From Pseudomonadota bacterium (GTDB lineage Bacteria; Pseudomonadota; Alphaproteobacteria; Sphingomonadales; Sphingomonadaceae), in NCBI GenBank assembly GCA_023400405.1, contig JAEXFD010000014.1, positions 62,001 through 126,000 of the forward strand: a DNA stretch of 64,000 nt. Reading direction: 5' to 3'. Positions 1 through 9,643 of this stretch are shown here, piece after piece (position 1 is the first letter of the stretch; the number at the start of each line of letters is the position of its first letter). Position numbers and translations under genes: made by a program. The notes under the pieces were generated by a model that saw only the letters and a program-made list of their open reading frames with translations, made no database searches and was not told the DNA's origin.

Positions 1-31
1 CGGCGCTTGGCAGCTTGCTGCCTAGCGGAGC

Positions 32-95
32 TTGGAGAGGGTGAGCGGCGCATAGGCGCCGCGCGATTTGCGAAGCAAATCGCTCCCCTCTCCCT
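32..95. repeat. Nested inverted repeat (REP-like hairpin)
   Basis: A perfect 9-bp stem GCGATTTGC/GCAAATCGC with a GAA loop sits at 63-83. It is enclosed by a second, imperfect pair (GGAGAGGGTGAGCG at about 32-45 against CGCTCCCCTCTCC at about 81-93). This nested dyad lies just downstream of the ABC ATPase gene. I read it as a dispersed intergenic repeat rather than a coding region; no convincing gene is visible in 1-162. Confidence 0.55.
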
Positions 96-121
96 CCCAC
101 TGCCTTTAGCAGCGGGCCCCT

Positions 122-144
122 CCCTCCCCCACAAGGGGGGAGGG
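122..144. terminator. C/G hairpin after the ABC ATPase gene
   Basis: CCCTCCCCC and GGGGGAGGG form a perfect 9-bp stem around the loop ACAAG, 18 bp beyond the stop codon of the ATPase gene. No T-run follows on the minus strand, so it is not a textbook intrinsic terminator. It may stall or stabilise the 3' end, or be part of the neighbouring repeat. Confidence 0.4.
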
Positions 145-162
145 GCGCAAGCACCAGGCTCC

Positions 163-891
163 TCACGATTCCACTGCCTCCCCCTTCCTATGCCGCGCCT
201 CGACGCGCTCGACCAGCCCGTCCTTGAAATGGACGATGGTGCGCGCGAAGGCGGCCATATCGGGTTCGTGGGTAACCATCAGCACGGTGATGCCACTCGT
301 CTTGTTGAGATCGGTGAGCAGCTCCATGATCTCGACCGAACGCTCCGAATCGAGATTGCCGGTCGGCTCGTCGGCGAGCAGGACGTCGGGATTGGTGACG
401 ATCGCGCGGGCGATCGCCACGCGCTGCTGCTGGCCCCCCGAAAGCTCGGCGGGGGTGTGGTCCCACCATTGCTTGAGCCCGACCTTGTCGAGCGCCGCCA
501 TCGCCGTCTCGCGGCGCTGCTGCTTGGCGTCGCCGCGATAGAGCAAGGGAAGCTCGACATTCTCCAGCGCCGAGGTGCGCGCGAGCAGGTTGAAGCCCTG
601 GAAGACGAAGCCCAGATACTTCCGCCGGAGCAGCGCGCGCTGATCGCGATCGAGCGATTCGACATGCACGCCCTTGAACAGGAACGCGCCGCCCGAGGGC
701 ACGTCGAGACAGCCCAGGATGTTCATCGTGGTCGATTTGCCCGATCCCGACGGGCCCATCACCGCGACGAAATCGCCGGCCTGGATGTCGAGATCGATGC
801 CCTTCAGCGCCTGGAACTGAGTCGCGCCCTCGCCATAGGTCTTGGTGACGTGGCGCAGGCGGATCAGCGGGGCGGCGTCATTGTCCGCCAC
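163..891 (-). CDS. ABC transporter ATP-binding protein of an efflux system (MacB-type ATPase domain)
   Basis: Predicted cytoplasmic ATPase of about 242 residues that would power export together with the adaptor and outer-membrane protein encoded just upstream. Visible motifs are Walker A GPSGSGKST near residue 46, Q-loop in FQGFNLL, signature LSGGQQQR, Walker B VLLADEPTG and the H-loop in MVTHE. I chose the GTG at 891 because GGCGGAGG lies 5 nt before it; this gives a 14-bp overlap with the adaptor gene. A longer ATG reading from 966 would add an unlikely Ala/Arg-rich leader. Unlike full-length MacB, no FtsX-like permease domain is fused, and none is encoded between here and the window edge. 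The lipoprotein-exporter ATPase LolD has similar motifs, but the operon context favours drug or metabolite efflux. Confidence 0.9.
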   Translation of the reverse strand: MADNDAAPLIRLRHVTKTYGEGATQFQALKGIDLDIQAGDFVAVMGPSGSGKSTTMNILGCLDVPSGGAFLFKGVHVESLDRDQRALLRRKYLGFVFQGFNLLARTSALENVELPLLYRGDAKQQRRETAMAALDKVGLKQWWDHTPAELSGGQQQRVAIARAIVTNPDVLLADEPTGNLDSERSVEIMELLTDLNKTSGITVLMVTHEPDMAAFARTIVHFKDGLVERVEARHRKGEAVES

Positions 892-2305
892 GCTGGCCTC
901 CGCCCTGCCCGCTGCCCTGGCGCCGCTGGCCGCCACTGCCACCCGATCGGCGCTGGCCGCTGCCATTGCCGGAAAGCTGGCCGGTGATCACCTTGTCGCC
1001 CGGCTTCAGATTGCCGCCGGTGATTTCGGTGACCGTGCCGTTGGTGTCGCCGACCGTGACCTGCACGGGTTGGGGCTGGCCGTCGGCGCCGAGGATATAG
1101 ACGGTCTGCTGCCCGCTCTGCGTGCCGCCCGCCGCCTTTTCCCCGCCGCCGCTGCGCCGCGGCCGGCGCGGGACCAGCGCCCCGGCGATGCCGCCGCCCG
1201 AGCTGCTCGCGCCCTGCCCGCTGCCGCCCGTCGCGGCCGGCGTGAAGCGAAGCGCGGCGTTGGGGACGAGCAGCACGTTGGGCTTGGCCTTGGTGACGAT
1301 TTCCGCCGTCGCGGTCATGCCCGGACGCAGCTGGAGATCGGCATTGCCGACACTGAGCGTCGCGGCATAGGAGACGACCTGGCTCGCGGTGCTCGCGCTC
1401 GAAGCGCTGCTGCTCGACGAAGAGGACGTCGAGGCGGTGAGGTTCGATCCCAGATCGACGCGCGTGATCGTCGCCGGGAACGTCTTGCCCGGGAACGCAT
1501 CGACGGTGAAGCTGGCGAGCTGCCCCTGCTTGACCGAGCCGACATCGGCCTCGTCGATCGCCACCTGGAGCTCCATCGCGCTCAGATCTTCGGCAATGAC
1601 GAACAACGTGGGGGTGTTGAACGAAGCGGCCACGGTCTGGCCCTCGTCGATCTGGCGGGCGAGCACCACGCCATTGACCGGCGAGCGAATCACCGCCTTG
1701 TAGCGCTGCGTCTCGTTAGAAGAGAGCGCGGCGCGCTGCGACACGACATTGGCCTGCGCCGCACGGACATTGGCGACCGCGCGCTGCACGTCGGCGCGCG
1801 CCGTCTCCATCTCCACCTTGGCGGGCACCTTGCCGCCCGACAGCCGGCTGACTTCCTCCATGCGGGCGAGGTTGGCCTGGGCCTGGGCGAGCGTCGCCTG
1901 GTTCTGCGCGACCGTGGCCACCGCGGCGTTGAGCGTCGCCTTGCTCTGGGTGATCGCATCGTCGAGCCGCGAGGTATCGAGCACCGCGAGCGGCTGGCCC
2001 TTCACGACGCGATCGTTGACGTCCACCAGCACCTTCTCGACCAGCCCCGAAAGCTCCGAGCCGACCTGGACCTGGTTGGTCGGGGCAAGCTTGCCGGTCG
2101 CCGAGACGGTGACGGTCAGGTTGCCGCGCTCGACATCGTCGGTGGCATAGCGCGTCTCGCTGCTGCCGCTGAAAAAGTGCCAGGCGAGCAGGACCACGAG
2201 CAGCGCGCCGAGCGCGATGAGCCCCCATTTCAGCCAGCGCCGCCACCACGGGCGCGGTGGCGTGCCCAGAAATTCGTCAAGATTCTGCTTGGGGTCAGTG
2301 GCCAT
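878..2305 (-). CDS. Periplasmic adaptor (membrane fusion) protein of an efflux pump, MacA/HlyD type
   Basis: 475 residues. An N-terminal membrane anchor (about residues 26-45) is followed by a beta-barrel/lipoyl segment, a long alpha-helical hairpin rich in Ala/Gln (about 120-200), the second lipoyl half (IRSPVNGVVLARQIDEGQTV) and the barrel domain. It would bridge the inner-membrane ABC module and the outer-membrane channel. It overlaps the outer-membrane gene by 11 bp and the ATPase gene by 14 bp, so the three are one operon. Two low-complexity stretches are unusual: a serine run with the pattern SSSSSSS around residue 293, and a C-terminal tail of roughly 30 residues made almost only of G, R, Q and S. 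These were probably gained by repeat expansion. Confidence 0.92.
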   Translation of the reverse strand: MATDPKQNLDEFLGTPPRPWWRRWLKWGLIALGALLVVLLAWHFFSGSSETRYATDDVERGNLTVTVSATGKLAPTNQVQVGSELSGLVEKVLVDVNDRVVKGQPLAVLDTSRLDDAITQSKATLNAAVATVAQNQATLAQAQANLARMEEVSRLSGGKVPAKVEMETARADVQRAVANVRAAQANVVSQRAALSSNETQRYKAVIRSPVNGVVLARQIDEGQTVAASFNTPTLFVIAEDLSAMELQVAIDEADVGSVKQGQLASFTVDAFPGKTFPATITRVDLGSNLTASTSSSSSSSASSASTASQVVSYAATLSVGNADLQLRPGMTATAEIVTKAKPNVLLVPNAALRFTPAATGGSGQGASSSGGGIAGALVPRRPRRSGGGEKAAGGTQSGQQTVYILGADGQPQPVQVTVGDTNGTVTEITGGNLKPGDKVITGQLSGNGSGQRRSGGSGGQRRQGSGQGGGQRGGQ

Positions 2306-3770
2306 TCGGAGTGCTGCCTGTTGCCGGAGCGGTGGGCGTCACGCTCGAATCCCAGCCGCCGCCGAGCGCGGTGTAGAGCTGGACGAGCGCAGTCGATTCG
2401 TCGGATTGGGCGGAAAGGAGGCCGTTGCGCGCCGAGATCAGCGACGCTTCGGCCTGGTTGAGCGTGGTGAAATCGGTCAGGCCCGAGCGATATTGCATCC
2501 GCGCCAGCAGCGCCTGGTTGTTCGCGGCATCCAGCGCGACGCGGAACTCGGCCTCGCGGCGCTGCGCCGACTGGAGCGCGACCACGGCATTCTCGATATC
2601 CTCGAGCGCGGTCAGCACCATCGATTTATAGGCAAGGAACGCGCCCTCGGCCGCGGCCCGGGAAGCACGCACCTGGCTGTGGCGTCGGCCGCCGTCGAAG
2701 ATCGTCTGGGCGATGCTGGCGAAGAGCCGGCCGGTGATCACGTCGAACAGCGAAGAGAGCGCGGACGATCCGCTGTCGATGCTGCCCCCGATCGACAGCG
2801 CCGGATAGAGCTGCGCGGTCGCTACGCCGATATTGGCGGTGGCGGCGGCAAGGTTGCGCTCCGCGGCGCGCACGTCGGGCCGCTGGCGCAGGGCATCGGC
2901 GGGTATGCCGGTAGCGACGCTGGCGGGCCCCTTGGGAATCGGCTTCACCGCTTCGAGTTCGCCCTTGAGCGCGCCCGGCGCCTGGCCGGTGAGCACGCCG
3001 AGCCGCGAGACATAACCGTTGTAGCTCGCCTCCAGGCTGGGGATCGTCGCGGCGATCTGCGCCCTGGAGGACCGCGCCTGCTCCTGGTCGAGCGAGGAGA
3101 CCAGCCCGGCCTGCACGCGCCAGCCGGCGATCTGGAGGTTCTCGTCGGCGATCGTCAGATTCTGCCGGGCATTGGCGAGCTGCGCCTGGGCCAGCCGCGC
3201 GAGGATATAGTTGCGTGCCGTCTCCGCCTCGACCGAGAGCAGCACCGACGCATAATCAAAGCCGCTCGCAGCATAGCTCGCCCGCGCACCCTCGACCCCG
3301 CGCCGCACGCCGCCGAACAGGTCGAGCTGGTAGCTGGCATCGCCGCCGAGCGAGAAGCTGGTGCTGCCGCCCTGCGAGAAGGAGGTCACCGTCCCGTTGG
3401 GCAGCGTCACGGTACTGGTCCCGCCGCGCAATGGTTCGCTATGCGACACGCTGCCCGACGCACTGAGCGAGGGGAGCAGGTCGGCGCGCGCCTGGACGAG
3501 CGATTCGCGCGCCTGGCGCAGCCGCGTGACGGCCTGGCCGATATCGAGATTGTCGGCCTGTGCCCGCGCCACCAGGCTGGCGAGCATTGGGTCGTCGAAC
3601 CGCGTCCACCATTGGCTGAGGTCCTCGCGCGCCCTTTGGTCGGCCGGGACCGAATAGCGATCGGGCACGCCCAGCTCCGCGGCGCCGCGTGGACGATAGT
3701 CCGGGCCCACCGAACAGGCGGTTGTGGAAAGCAGGACGAGCAGACTGGCAAGGGGAAGGCGTTTGGCCAT
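2295..3770 (-). CDS. Outer-membrane efflux lipoprotein, TolC/NodT family
   Basis: 491 residues with a lipoprotein signal peptide (lipobox around LSTTAC, lipidated Cys near residue 19) followed by VGPDYRP, the usual start of NodT-family mature proteins. Two OEP repeats rich in Ala/Gln/Leu coiled-coil segments follow. It would be the outer-membrane exit duct of the pump. It is the first gene of the efflux operon and is transcribed divergently from the acetyl-CoA synthetase gene, with a 173-bp intergenic region that should hold its promoter. Confidence 0.92.
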   Translation of the reverse strand: MAKRLPLASLLVLLSTTACSVGPDYRPRGAAELGVPDRYSVPADQRAREDLSQWWTRFDDPMLASLVARAQADNLDIGQAVTRLRQARESLVQARADLLPSLSASGSVSHSEPLRGGTSTVTLPNGTVTSFSQGGSTSFSLGGDASYQLDLFGGVRRGVEGARASYAASGFDYASVLLSVEAETARNYILARLAQAQLANARQNLTIADENLQIAGWRVQAGLVSSLDQEQARSSRAQIAATIPSLEASYNGYVSRLGVLTGQAPGALKGELEAVKPIPKGPASVATGIPADALRQRPDVRAAERNLAAATANIGVATAQLYPALSIGGSIDSGSSALSSLFDVITGRLFASIAQTIFDGGRRHSQVRASRAAAEGAFLAYKSMVLTALEDIENAVVALQSAQRREAEFRVALDAANNQALLARMQYRSGLTDFTTLNQAEASLISARNGLLSAQSDESTALVQLYTALGGGWDSSVTPTAPATGSTPNGH

Positions 3771-3812
3771 GGCGGTCTAGATGTTTCCCGAAAGGCTTCG
3801 GTTCCAGCAATT

Positions 3813-3825
3813 TATTGTCGCAATA
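3813..3825. promoter_or_regulatory. Dyad TATTG-TCG-CAATA upstream of the efflux operon
   Basis: A perfect 5-bp inverted repeat with a 3-bp centre in an AT-rich patch, 43 bp upstream of the outer-membrane lipoprotein start and about 120 bp upstream of acs. It is well placed to be an operator for the efflux operon. No regulator gene is adjacent, so the binding protein is unknown. Confidence 0.35.
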
Positions 3826-3943
3826 TGTCTCATCTTCAGGTCATCTGCCGATCGGAGCGGTTGCGCAACGGAAATCCCGGGTTGGCGCGGCGTCCTCGCT
3901 TGGGCAGAGAGAGCCCAGAAAAAATGAGGAGCGGAATTCGGCA

Positions 3944-5881
<1,938 letters not shown>

Positions 5882-5952
5882 GCAATTCGAGTTGCGGGGC
5901 GCACGAACGGCCGTTACCCTCGACTAATACAGCCATTTGGGTGGGGACTATC

Positions 5953-8001
5953 ATGAAGATCAATCTGTTCGCGCGCCTTGCAGCGGGTGCGGCGCTCGTC
6001 GCGCTCGCCGCGCCGGGCTTCAGCCAGTCGGCGCAGACCGCGCCGGGGGCGCCGCGCTATGGCGCATTCGGCATCGACCTCACCGCGCAGAAGCCCTCGG
6101 TCAAGCCGGGCGACGACTTCTGGACCTATGCCAATGGCGGCTGGTCCGATCGCGTCCAGATCGCCCCCGACCGCGCTTCGGCCGGCTTCGGCACCCAGCT
6201 CTCGATCGAGGCCGAGGCGAACGTCCGCGGCATCCTCGACGACATGGCGAAGAACCCCGCCGCCTATGGCGCGGCCGGCAAGCAGGTCGGCGACTTCTAT
6301 GCGAGCTGGATGGACACCGCCGCGATCGAGGCGCGCGGCACCGCACCGCTCAAGCCCTATCTCGCCCGCATCGCCGCAGCGAACGATCCGCAGTCGCTGC
6401 AGGTGCTGTTCGCCAGCGTCGGCTATGCCTCACCAGTCGAACTCGGCGTGATCCCCGATCTCGCCGATCCGACGCGCTACACGGCCGTCACCGGCCAGGG
6501 CGGCCTCGGCATGCCGCGCGACTATTATCTGCTCGAAGGCGCCAAGTACGATGCCTTCCGCAAGGCCTATCGCGCCTATGTCCAGCACATCCAGGAACTC
6601 GCCGGCATCCCCGATGCCGCCGCCAAGGCCGATGCGATCTTCGCGCTCGAGACGGCGATGGCCAAGGTGCAATGGTCGCCGGCGGAGAGCCGCGACATCG
6701 CCAAGCTCAACGACCCCGAGACGCTGGCGGGCCTGGAGGCGAAGGCGCCGGAGTTCGACTGGGCACTGATGCTCAAGACCGCCGGCCTCGACAGCTCGCC
6801 GACGGTGCTGATGACCCAGAACACCGCGGTCAGCGCGCTCGGCAAGCTCTTCGCGGCGACGCCGGTGAAGAGCTGGCAGGATTACCTCTCCTATCGCTTC
6901 GTCAGCGATCACGCCCAGTTCCTGCCCAAGGCGTTCGACGATGCCCGCTTCGACTTCTATTCGAAGACGCTAGCCGGCGTGCAGGTGCAGCGCGATCGCT
7001 GGAAGCGCGGCGTGCAGCTCACCAACGGGGCGCTCGGCGAAGCGGTCGGCGCGCTTTACGTCGCCAAATATTATCCGCCCGCGGCGCAGAAGCAGATGAG
7101 CGAGCTGATCGAGAACCTCCGCTCGGCCTATCAGGAGCGGATCACCGCCTCGACCTGGATGGACGACGCTACCCGCAAGGCGGCGCTCGCCAAGCTCGCC
7201 GCGTTCGAGCCGCGGATCGGCCACCCCGACAAATATATCGACTATTCGTCGTTCAAGGTCGAACGCGGCGACCTGTTCGGCAATGCGATGCGCTCGGCCG
7301 AGTTCGAACATCAGCTCGAACTGTCGCGCTTCCCCAAGCCGGTCGACCGCACGCTCTGGTCGATGACGCCGCAGACGGTGAACGCCTATTACAACCCGCT
7401 GTCGAACCAGATCACCTTCCCGGCCGCGATCCTGCAGCCGCCCTTCTTCGATCCCAATGCCGATCCGGCGGTGAACTATGGCGCGATCGGCGCGATCATC
7501 GGCCATGAGATGGGCCATGGCTTCGACGACCAGGGCAGCCAGTTCGGCCCGACCGGCAAGTTCGAGAATTGGTGGACCGACAGTGCCAAGAAGGCGTTCG
7601 GCGAGCGCACCGCGGCGCTGGCCGCGCAGTACGACGCCTATGAGGCGATCCCCGGAACCCACGTCCAGGGTAAGCTGACGCTCGGCGAGAATATCGGCGA
7701 TCTCGGCGGGATCGAGGCGGCCTATGCCGCCTTCCAGAAGTACCAGGCCAAGCACGGCAAGGCGAAGACGATCGGCGGGCTGACCGGCGACCAACGCTTC
7801 TTCCTGGCCTATGCCCAAGCCTGGCAGACCAAGGTCCGCGAGGACGCGCTGCGCTCGCAGCTGCTCACCGACCCGCATTCGCCGGCGATGTTCCGCGTCA
7901 ACGGCGTCGTCCGCAATGTCGATGCCTGGTACAAGGCGTTCAACATCAAGCCGGGCGACAAGCTGTATCTGGCACCGGCCCAACGCGTCCACATCTGGTA
8001 A
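5953..8001 (+). CDS. M13-family zinc metalloendopeptidase (PepO/neprilysin type)
   Basis: 682 residues with an N-terminal signal peptide ending around FSQSAQ, so exported to the periplasm or as an envelope enzyme. It has the M13 N-terminal domain and a C-terminal catalytic domain with the zinc motif HEMGH, the third zinc ligand in ENIGDLGG and the substrate-binding NAYYNP segment. It ends in VHIW, the conserved C-terminal Trp region of the family. Expected role: cleavage of short peptides. The ATG at 5953 follows a G-rich SD-like stretch (GGTGGGG) and gives a proper signal peptide; the large upstream open frame is only the shadow of acs. A strong terminator follows. Confidence 0.95.
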   Translation: MKINLFARLAAGAALVALAAPGFSQSAQTAPGAPRYGAFGIDLTAQKPSVKPGDDFWTYANGGWSDRVQIAPDRASAGFGTQLSIEAEANVRGILDDMAKNPAAYGAAGKQVGDFYASWMDTAAIEARGTAPLKPYLARIAAANDPQSLQVLFASVGYASPVELGVIPDLADPTRYTAVTGQGGLGMPRDYYLLEGAKYDAFRKAYRAYVQHIQELAGIPDAAAKADAIFALETAMAKVQWSPAESRDIAKLNDPETLAGLEAKAPEFDWALMLKTAGLDSSPTVLMTQNTAVSALGKLFAATPVKSWQDYLSYRFVSDHAQFLPKAFDDARFDFYSKTLAGVQVQRDRWKRGVQLTNGALGEAVGALYVAKYYPPAAQKQMSELIENLRSAYQERITASTWMDDATRKAALAKLAAFEPRIGHPDKYIDYSSFKVERGDLFGNAMRSAEFEHQLELSRFPKPVDRTLWSMTPQTVNAYYNPLSNQITFPAAILQPPFFDPNADPAVNYGAIGAIIGHEMGHGFDDQGSQFGPTGKFENWWTDSAKKAFGERTAALAAQYDAYEAIPGTHVQGKLTLGENIGDLGGIEAAYAAFQKYQAKHGKAKTIGGLTGDQRFFLAYAQAWQTKVREDALRSQLLTDPHSPAMFRVNGVVRNVDAWYKAFNIKPGDKLYLAPAQRVHIW

Positions 8002-8018
8002 GCCCGTAAGGCATGGCC

Positions 8019-8057
8019 AACGAAGCGGCCCGGCAGAGATGCCGGGCCGTTTTCGTT
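8019..8057 (+). terminator. Intrinsic terminator after the M13 peptidase gene
   Basis: CGGCCCGGCA-GAGA-TGCCGGGCCG is a perfect 10-bp stem followed by TTTT. The outer AACGAA/TTCGTT bases extend the symmetry, so it can work on both strands. It insulates the peptidase gene from the arsR promoter immediately downstream. Confidence 0.9.
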
Positions 8058-8064
8058 GAACCAC

Positions 8065-8108
8065 TTGACTCGTCCGTTAGCCCATACTAACCGTTAGCTA
8101 TGGCTAAC
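8065..8108 (+). promoter_or_regulatory. arsR promoter with two adjacent operator palindromes
   Basis: GTTAGCCCATACTAAC (8076-8091) and GTTAGCTATGGCTAAC (8093-8108) are two copies of GTTAG-N6-CTAAC separated by one base; the second overlaps the ATG of arsR. TTGACT (8065-8070) lies 17 bp before TAACCG (8088-8093), which is 6 nt before the start codon. The geometry suggests a leaderless transcript repressed by the ArsR dimer bound over the core promoter. The -10 match is weak. Confidence 0.65.
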
Positions 8109-8426
8109 CTTTCTGCAGCCCGCGCCTTCGATGCGCTCGCCGATCCGACGCGGCGGGCGATCTTCGAGCGGGTGGCGCGCGCGCCGGGCGCGGTCGCGGC
8201 GATCGCCGACGACATGCCCGTTAGCCGGCCAGCCGTCTCCCAGCATCTGAAAGTGCTGAAAGAGGCAGGGCTGGTCACCGATACCGCGCAGGGCACGCGC
8301 CGCATCTATCGGCTCGATCCCGCCGGCATTGGTGCCGTGCGCGACTGGCTCGATGCGCATTGGTCGCGCGCCCTCGCCAATTTCCAGGCGCTTGCCGATG
8401 CCATCGCCGAAGAGGAACAGCCATGA
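8100..8426 (+). CDS. ArsR-family winged-helix transcriptional regulator
   Basis: 108 residues forming a single winged-helix domain: LADPTRRAIFERVA, then a recognition helix around SRPAVSQHLKVLKEAGLV and a wing ending in RIYRLDP. It lacks the cysteine metal sites of ArsR/SmtB sensors, as is usual for the subgroup paired with SRPBCC (AHSA1) proteins. The gene overlaps the following SRPBCC gene by ATGA, giving translational coupling. It probably represses its own operon through the palindromes that overlap its start codon. Confidence 0.9.
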   Translation: MANLSAARAFDALADPTRRAIFERVARAPGAVAAIADDMPVSRPAVSQHLKVLKEAGLVTDTAQGTRRIYRLDPAGIGAVRDWLDAHWSRALANFQALADAIAEEEQP

Positions 8427-8888
8427 CCATCGCCCCCGTCGTCCAGAGCGTCGCGGTGAAGCTTCCGCCCGATCGCGCGTTCGACCTGTTCGCGCGGCAG
8501 ATGGCGCGCTGGTGGCCGGAGACCCACCACATCGCCGCGACACCTTTTGCCGAAATCGTGCTCGAGCCCGCGCGAGGGCGGGCGCTGGTTCGAGCGCGAC
8601 GCGGACGGGGCCGAATGCGAATGGGGCAAGGTCCTGCATTGGGAGCCGCCGGCACGGCTGCTGCTCGGCTGGCAGCTCACCGCCGAATTCCGCTACGATC
8701 CGGACTTCCTCACCGAAGTCGAAGTCACGTTTGAGCCCGAAGGCAGCGGCACCCGAGTGACGCTGTCGCACCAGAAGCTCGAACGCTTCGGCGATCAGGC
8801 GCGCGCCGTCGCAGAACGCGTCGACCAGGGCTGGGGGAAGCTCGTCGGCCTTTACGGCGATGTTGCCAACTGGGAGGAAGTGGGATGA
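8423..8888 (+). pseudogene. SRPBCC (AHSA1/START-like) domain gene interrupted by a 1-nt frameshift
   Basis: The 5' part starts at the ATG at 8423 and reads MTIAPVVQSVAVKLPPDRAF through AEIVLEP. The conserved continuation (GGRWFERDADGAECEWGKV, then FEPEGSGTRVTLSHQKLERF) is in the next frame and ends at 8888. Dropping one base near 8570 (the G after CTCGAGCCC) restores a single frame of about 154 codons, the normal length for this family. Family proteins have a hydrophobic ligand cavity and usually travel with an ArsR gene, as here. The flanking ATGA overlaps with arsR and the GST gene are intact, so the damage looks recent or is a sequence error. Confidence 0.85.
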
Positions 8889-9571
8889 CCGAATTTGTCG
8901 TGCACGGGATTCCGGGGAGTCCGTATGTGCGGTCGCCGCTGATCGCGCTGGAGGAAAAGGGTGCGCGTTGGCGGCTCGCGGCGCTGCCGTTCGGTGGGCA
9001 TCACACCCCCGAATATCGCACGCGGCATCCATTCGAGAAAATCCCGGCGATGGAGCATGGCGACTTCGCGCTCTACGAGACCCAGGCGATGCTGCGCTAT
9101 ATCGATCGCGTCGCGCCCGGACCCGCGCTGACGCCGCAGGATCCGCGTGCAGCGGCGCGGATGGACCAGCTGCTCAATATCGCCGATGCCTATCTCGCGC
9201 CGCGCGTGACCAACATCCTCGCCTTCGCCCGCGTCGTCGCGCCGCGGCTCGGCATTCCCGTGGACGAGGAGAAGGTGGCCGCCGCGCTGCCCGACGCCGC
9301 CCACGTGCTCGGCGTGCTCGAGCAGCTGATCGGCGGCGCGCCGTTCCTTGCCGGAGAGGCGCTGTCGCTGGCCGACGGCCACCTCTTCGCCCAGCTCGGC
9401 TATTTGCCCGAAATCGCCGAGGGGCGGGCGCTGCTCGTCGAGACGCCGGCGCTGGCCGACTGGATCGAGCGGATGGCGTCACGGCCGAGCGCGGTTCGTA
9501 CCGAATGGCAGCGCCTCGCCGACGATGCCGGCATGCCCCTGCCCCCGCTGCCCGAGCCGATTGCCGCCTGA
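8885..9571 (+). CDS. Glutathione S-transferase family protein
   Basis: 228 residues: an N-terminal thioredoxin-like GSH-binding domain (FVVHGIPGSPYVRSPLIALEEKG, with the EKIPAMEHGDFALYETQAM segment that contacts glutathione) and an all-helical C-terminal domain with the GEALSLADGHLF N-capping motif. Predicted to conjugate glutathione to electrophiles. It is third in the arsR operon, with its ATG overlapping the SRPBCC stop (ATGA), suggesting a detoxification unit. The substrate cannot be told from sequence. Confidence 0.9.
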   Translation: MTEFVVHGIPGSPYVRSPLIALEEKGARWRLAALPFGGHHTPEYRTRHPFEKIPAMEHGDFALYETQAMLRYIDRVAPGPALTPQDPRAAARMDQLLNIADAYLAPRVTNILAFARVVAPRLGIPVDEEKVAAALPDAAHVLGVLEQLIGGAPFLAGEALSLADGHLFAQLGYLPEIAEGRALLVETPALADWIERMASRPSAVRTEWQRLADDAGMPLPPLPEPIAA

Positions 9572-9593
9572 ACCGGGTGGCAGGTGCGAAAAC

Positions 9594-9625
9594 GGCCGGC
9601 TCGCTCGCGCGGGCCGGCCTTTCGT
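9594..9625. terminator. Bidirectional terminator between GST and POT transporter genes
   Basis: GGCCGGCTCGC-TCGC-GCGGGCCGGCC forms an 11-bp stem (one G-T pair) followed by TTTCGTTT, and is preceded by AAAA for the opposite strand. It separates two convergent genes. Confidence 0.8.
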
Positions 9626-9643
9626 TTCATGCCGAAGCCCGGC

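Noticed and set aside
163..891. Calling the ATPase a complete MacB
   Set aside because: Only the nucleotide-binding domain is encoded; the permease half of MacB is missing, so the gene symbol macB would mislead.
842..2461. Long open frame antisense to the adaptor gene
   Set aside because: Long antisense frames are common in GC-rich DNA; the minus-strand reading matches a known family with clear motifs and the plus-strand one does not.
8423..8888. Programmed ribosomal frameshift in the SRPBCC gene
   Set aside because: No slippery heptamer, pseudoknot or SD-like stimulator is visible at 8570, so mutation or sequence error is more likely.
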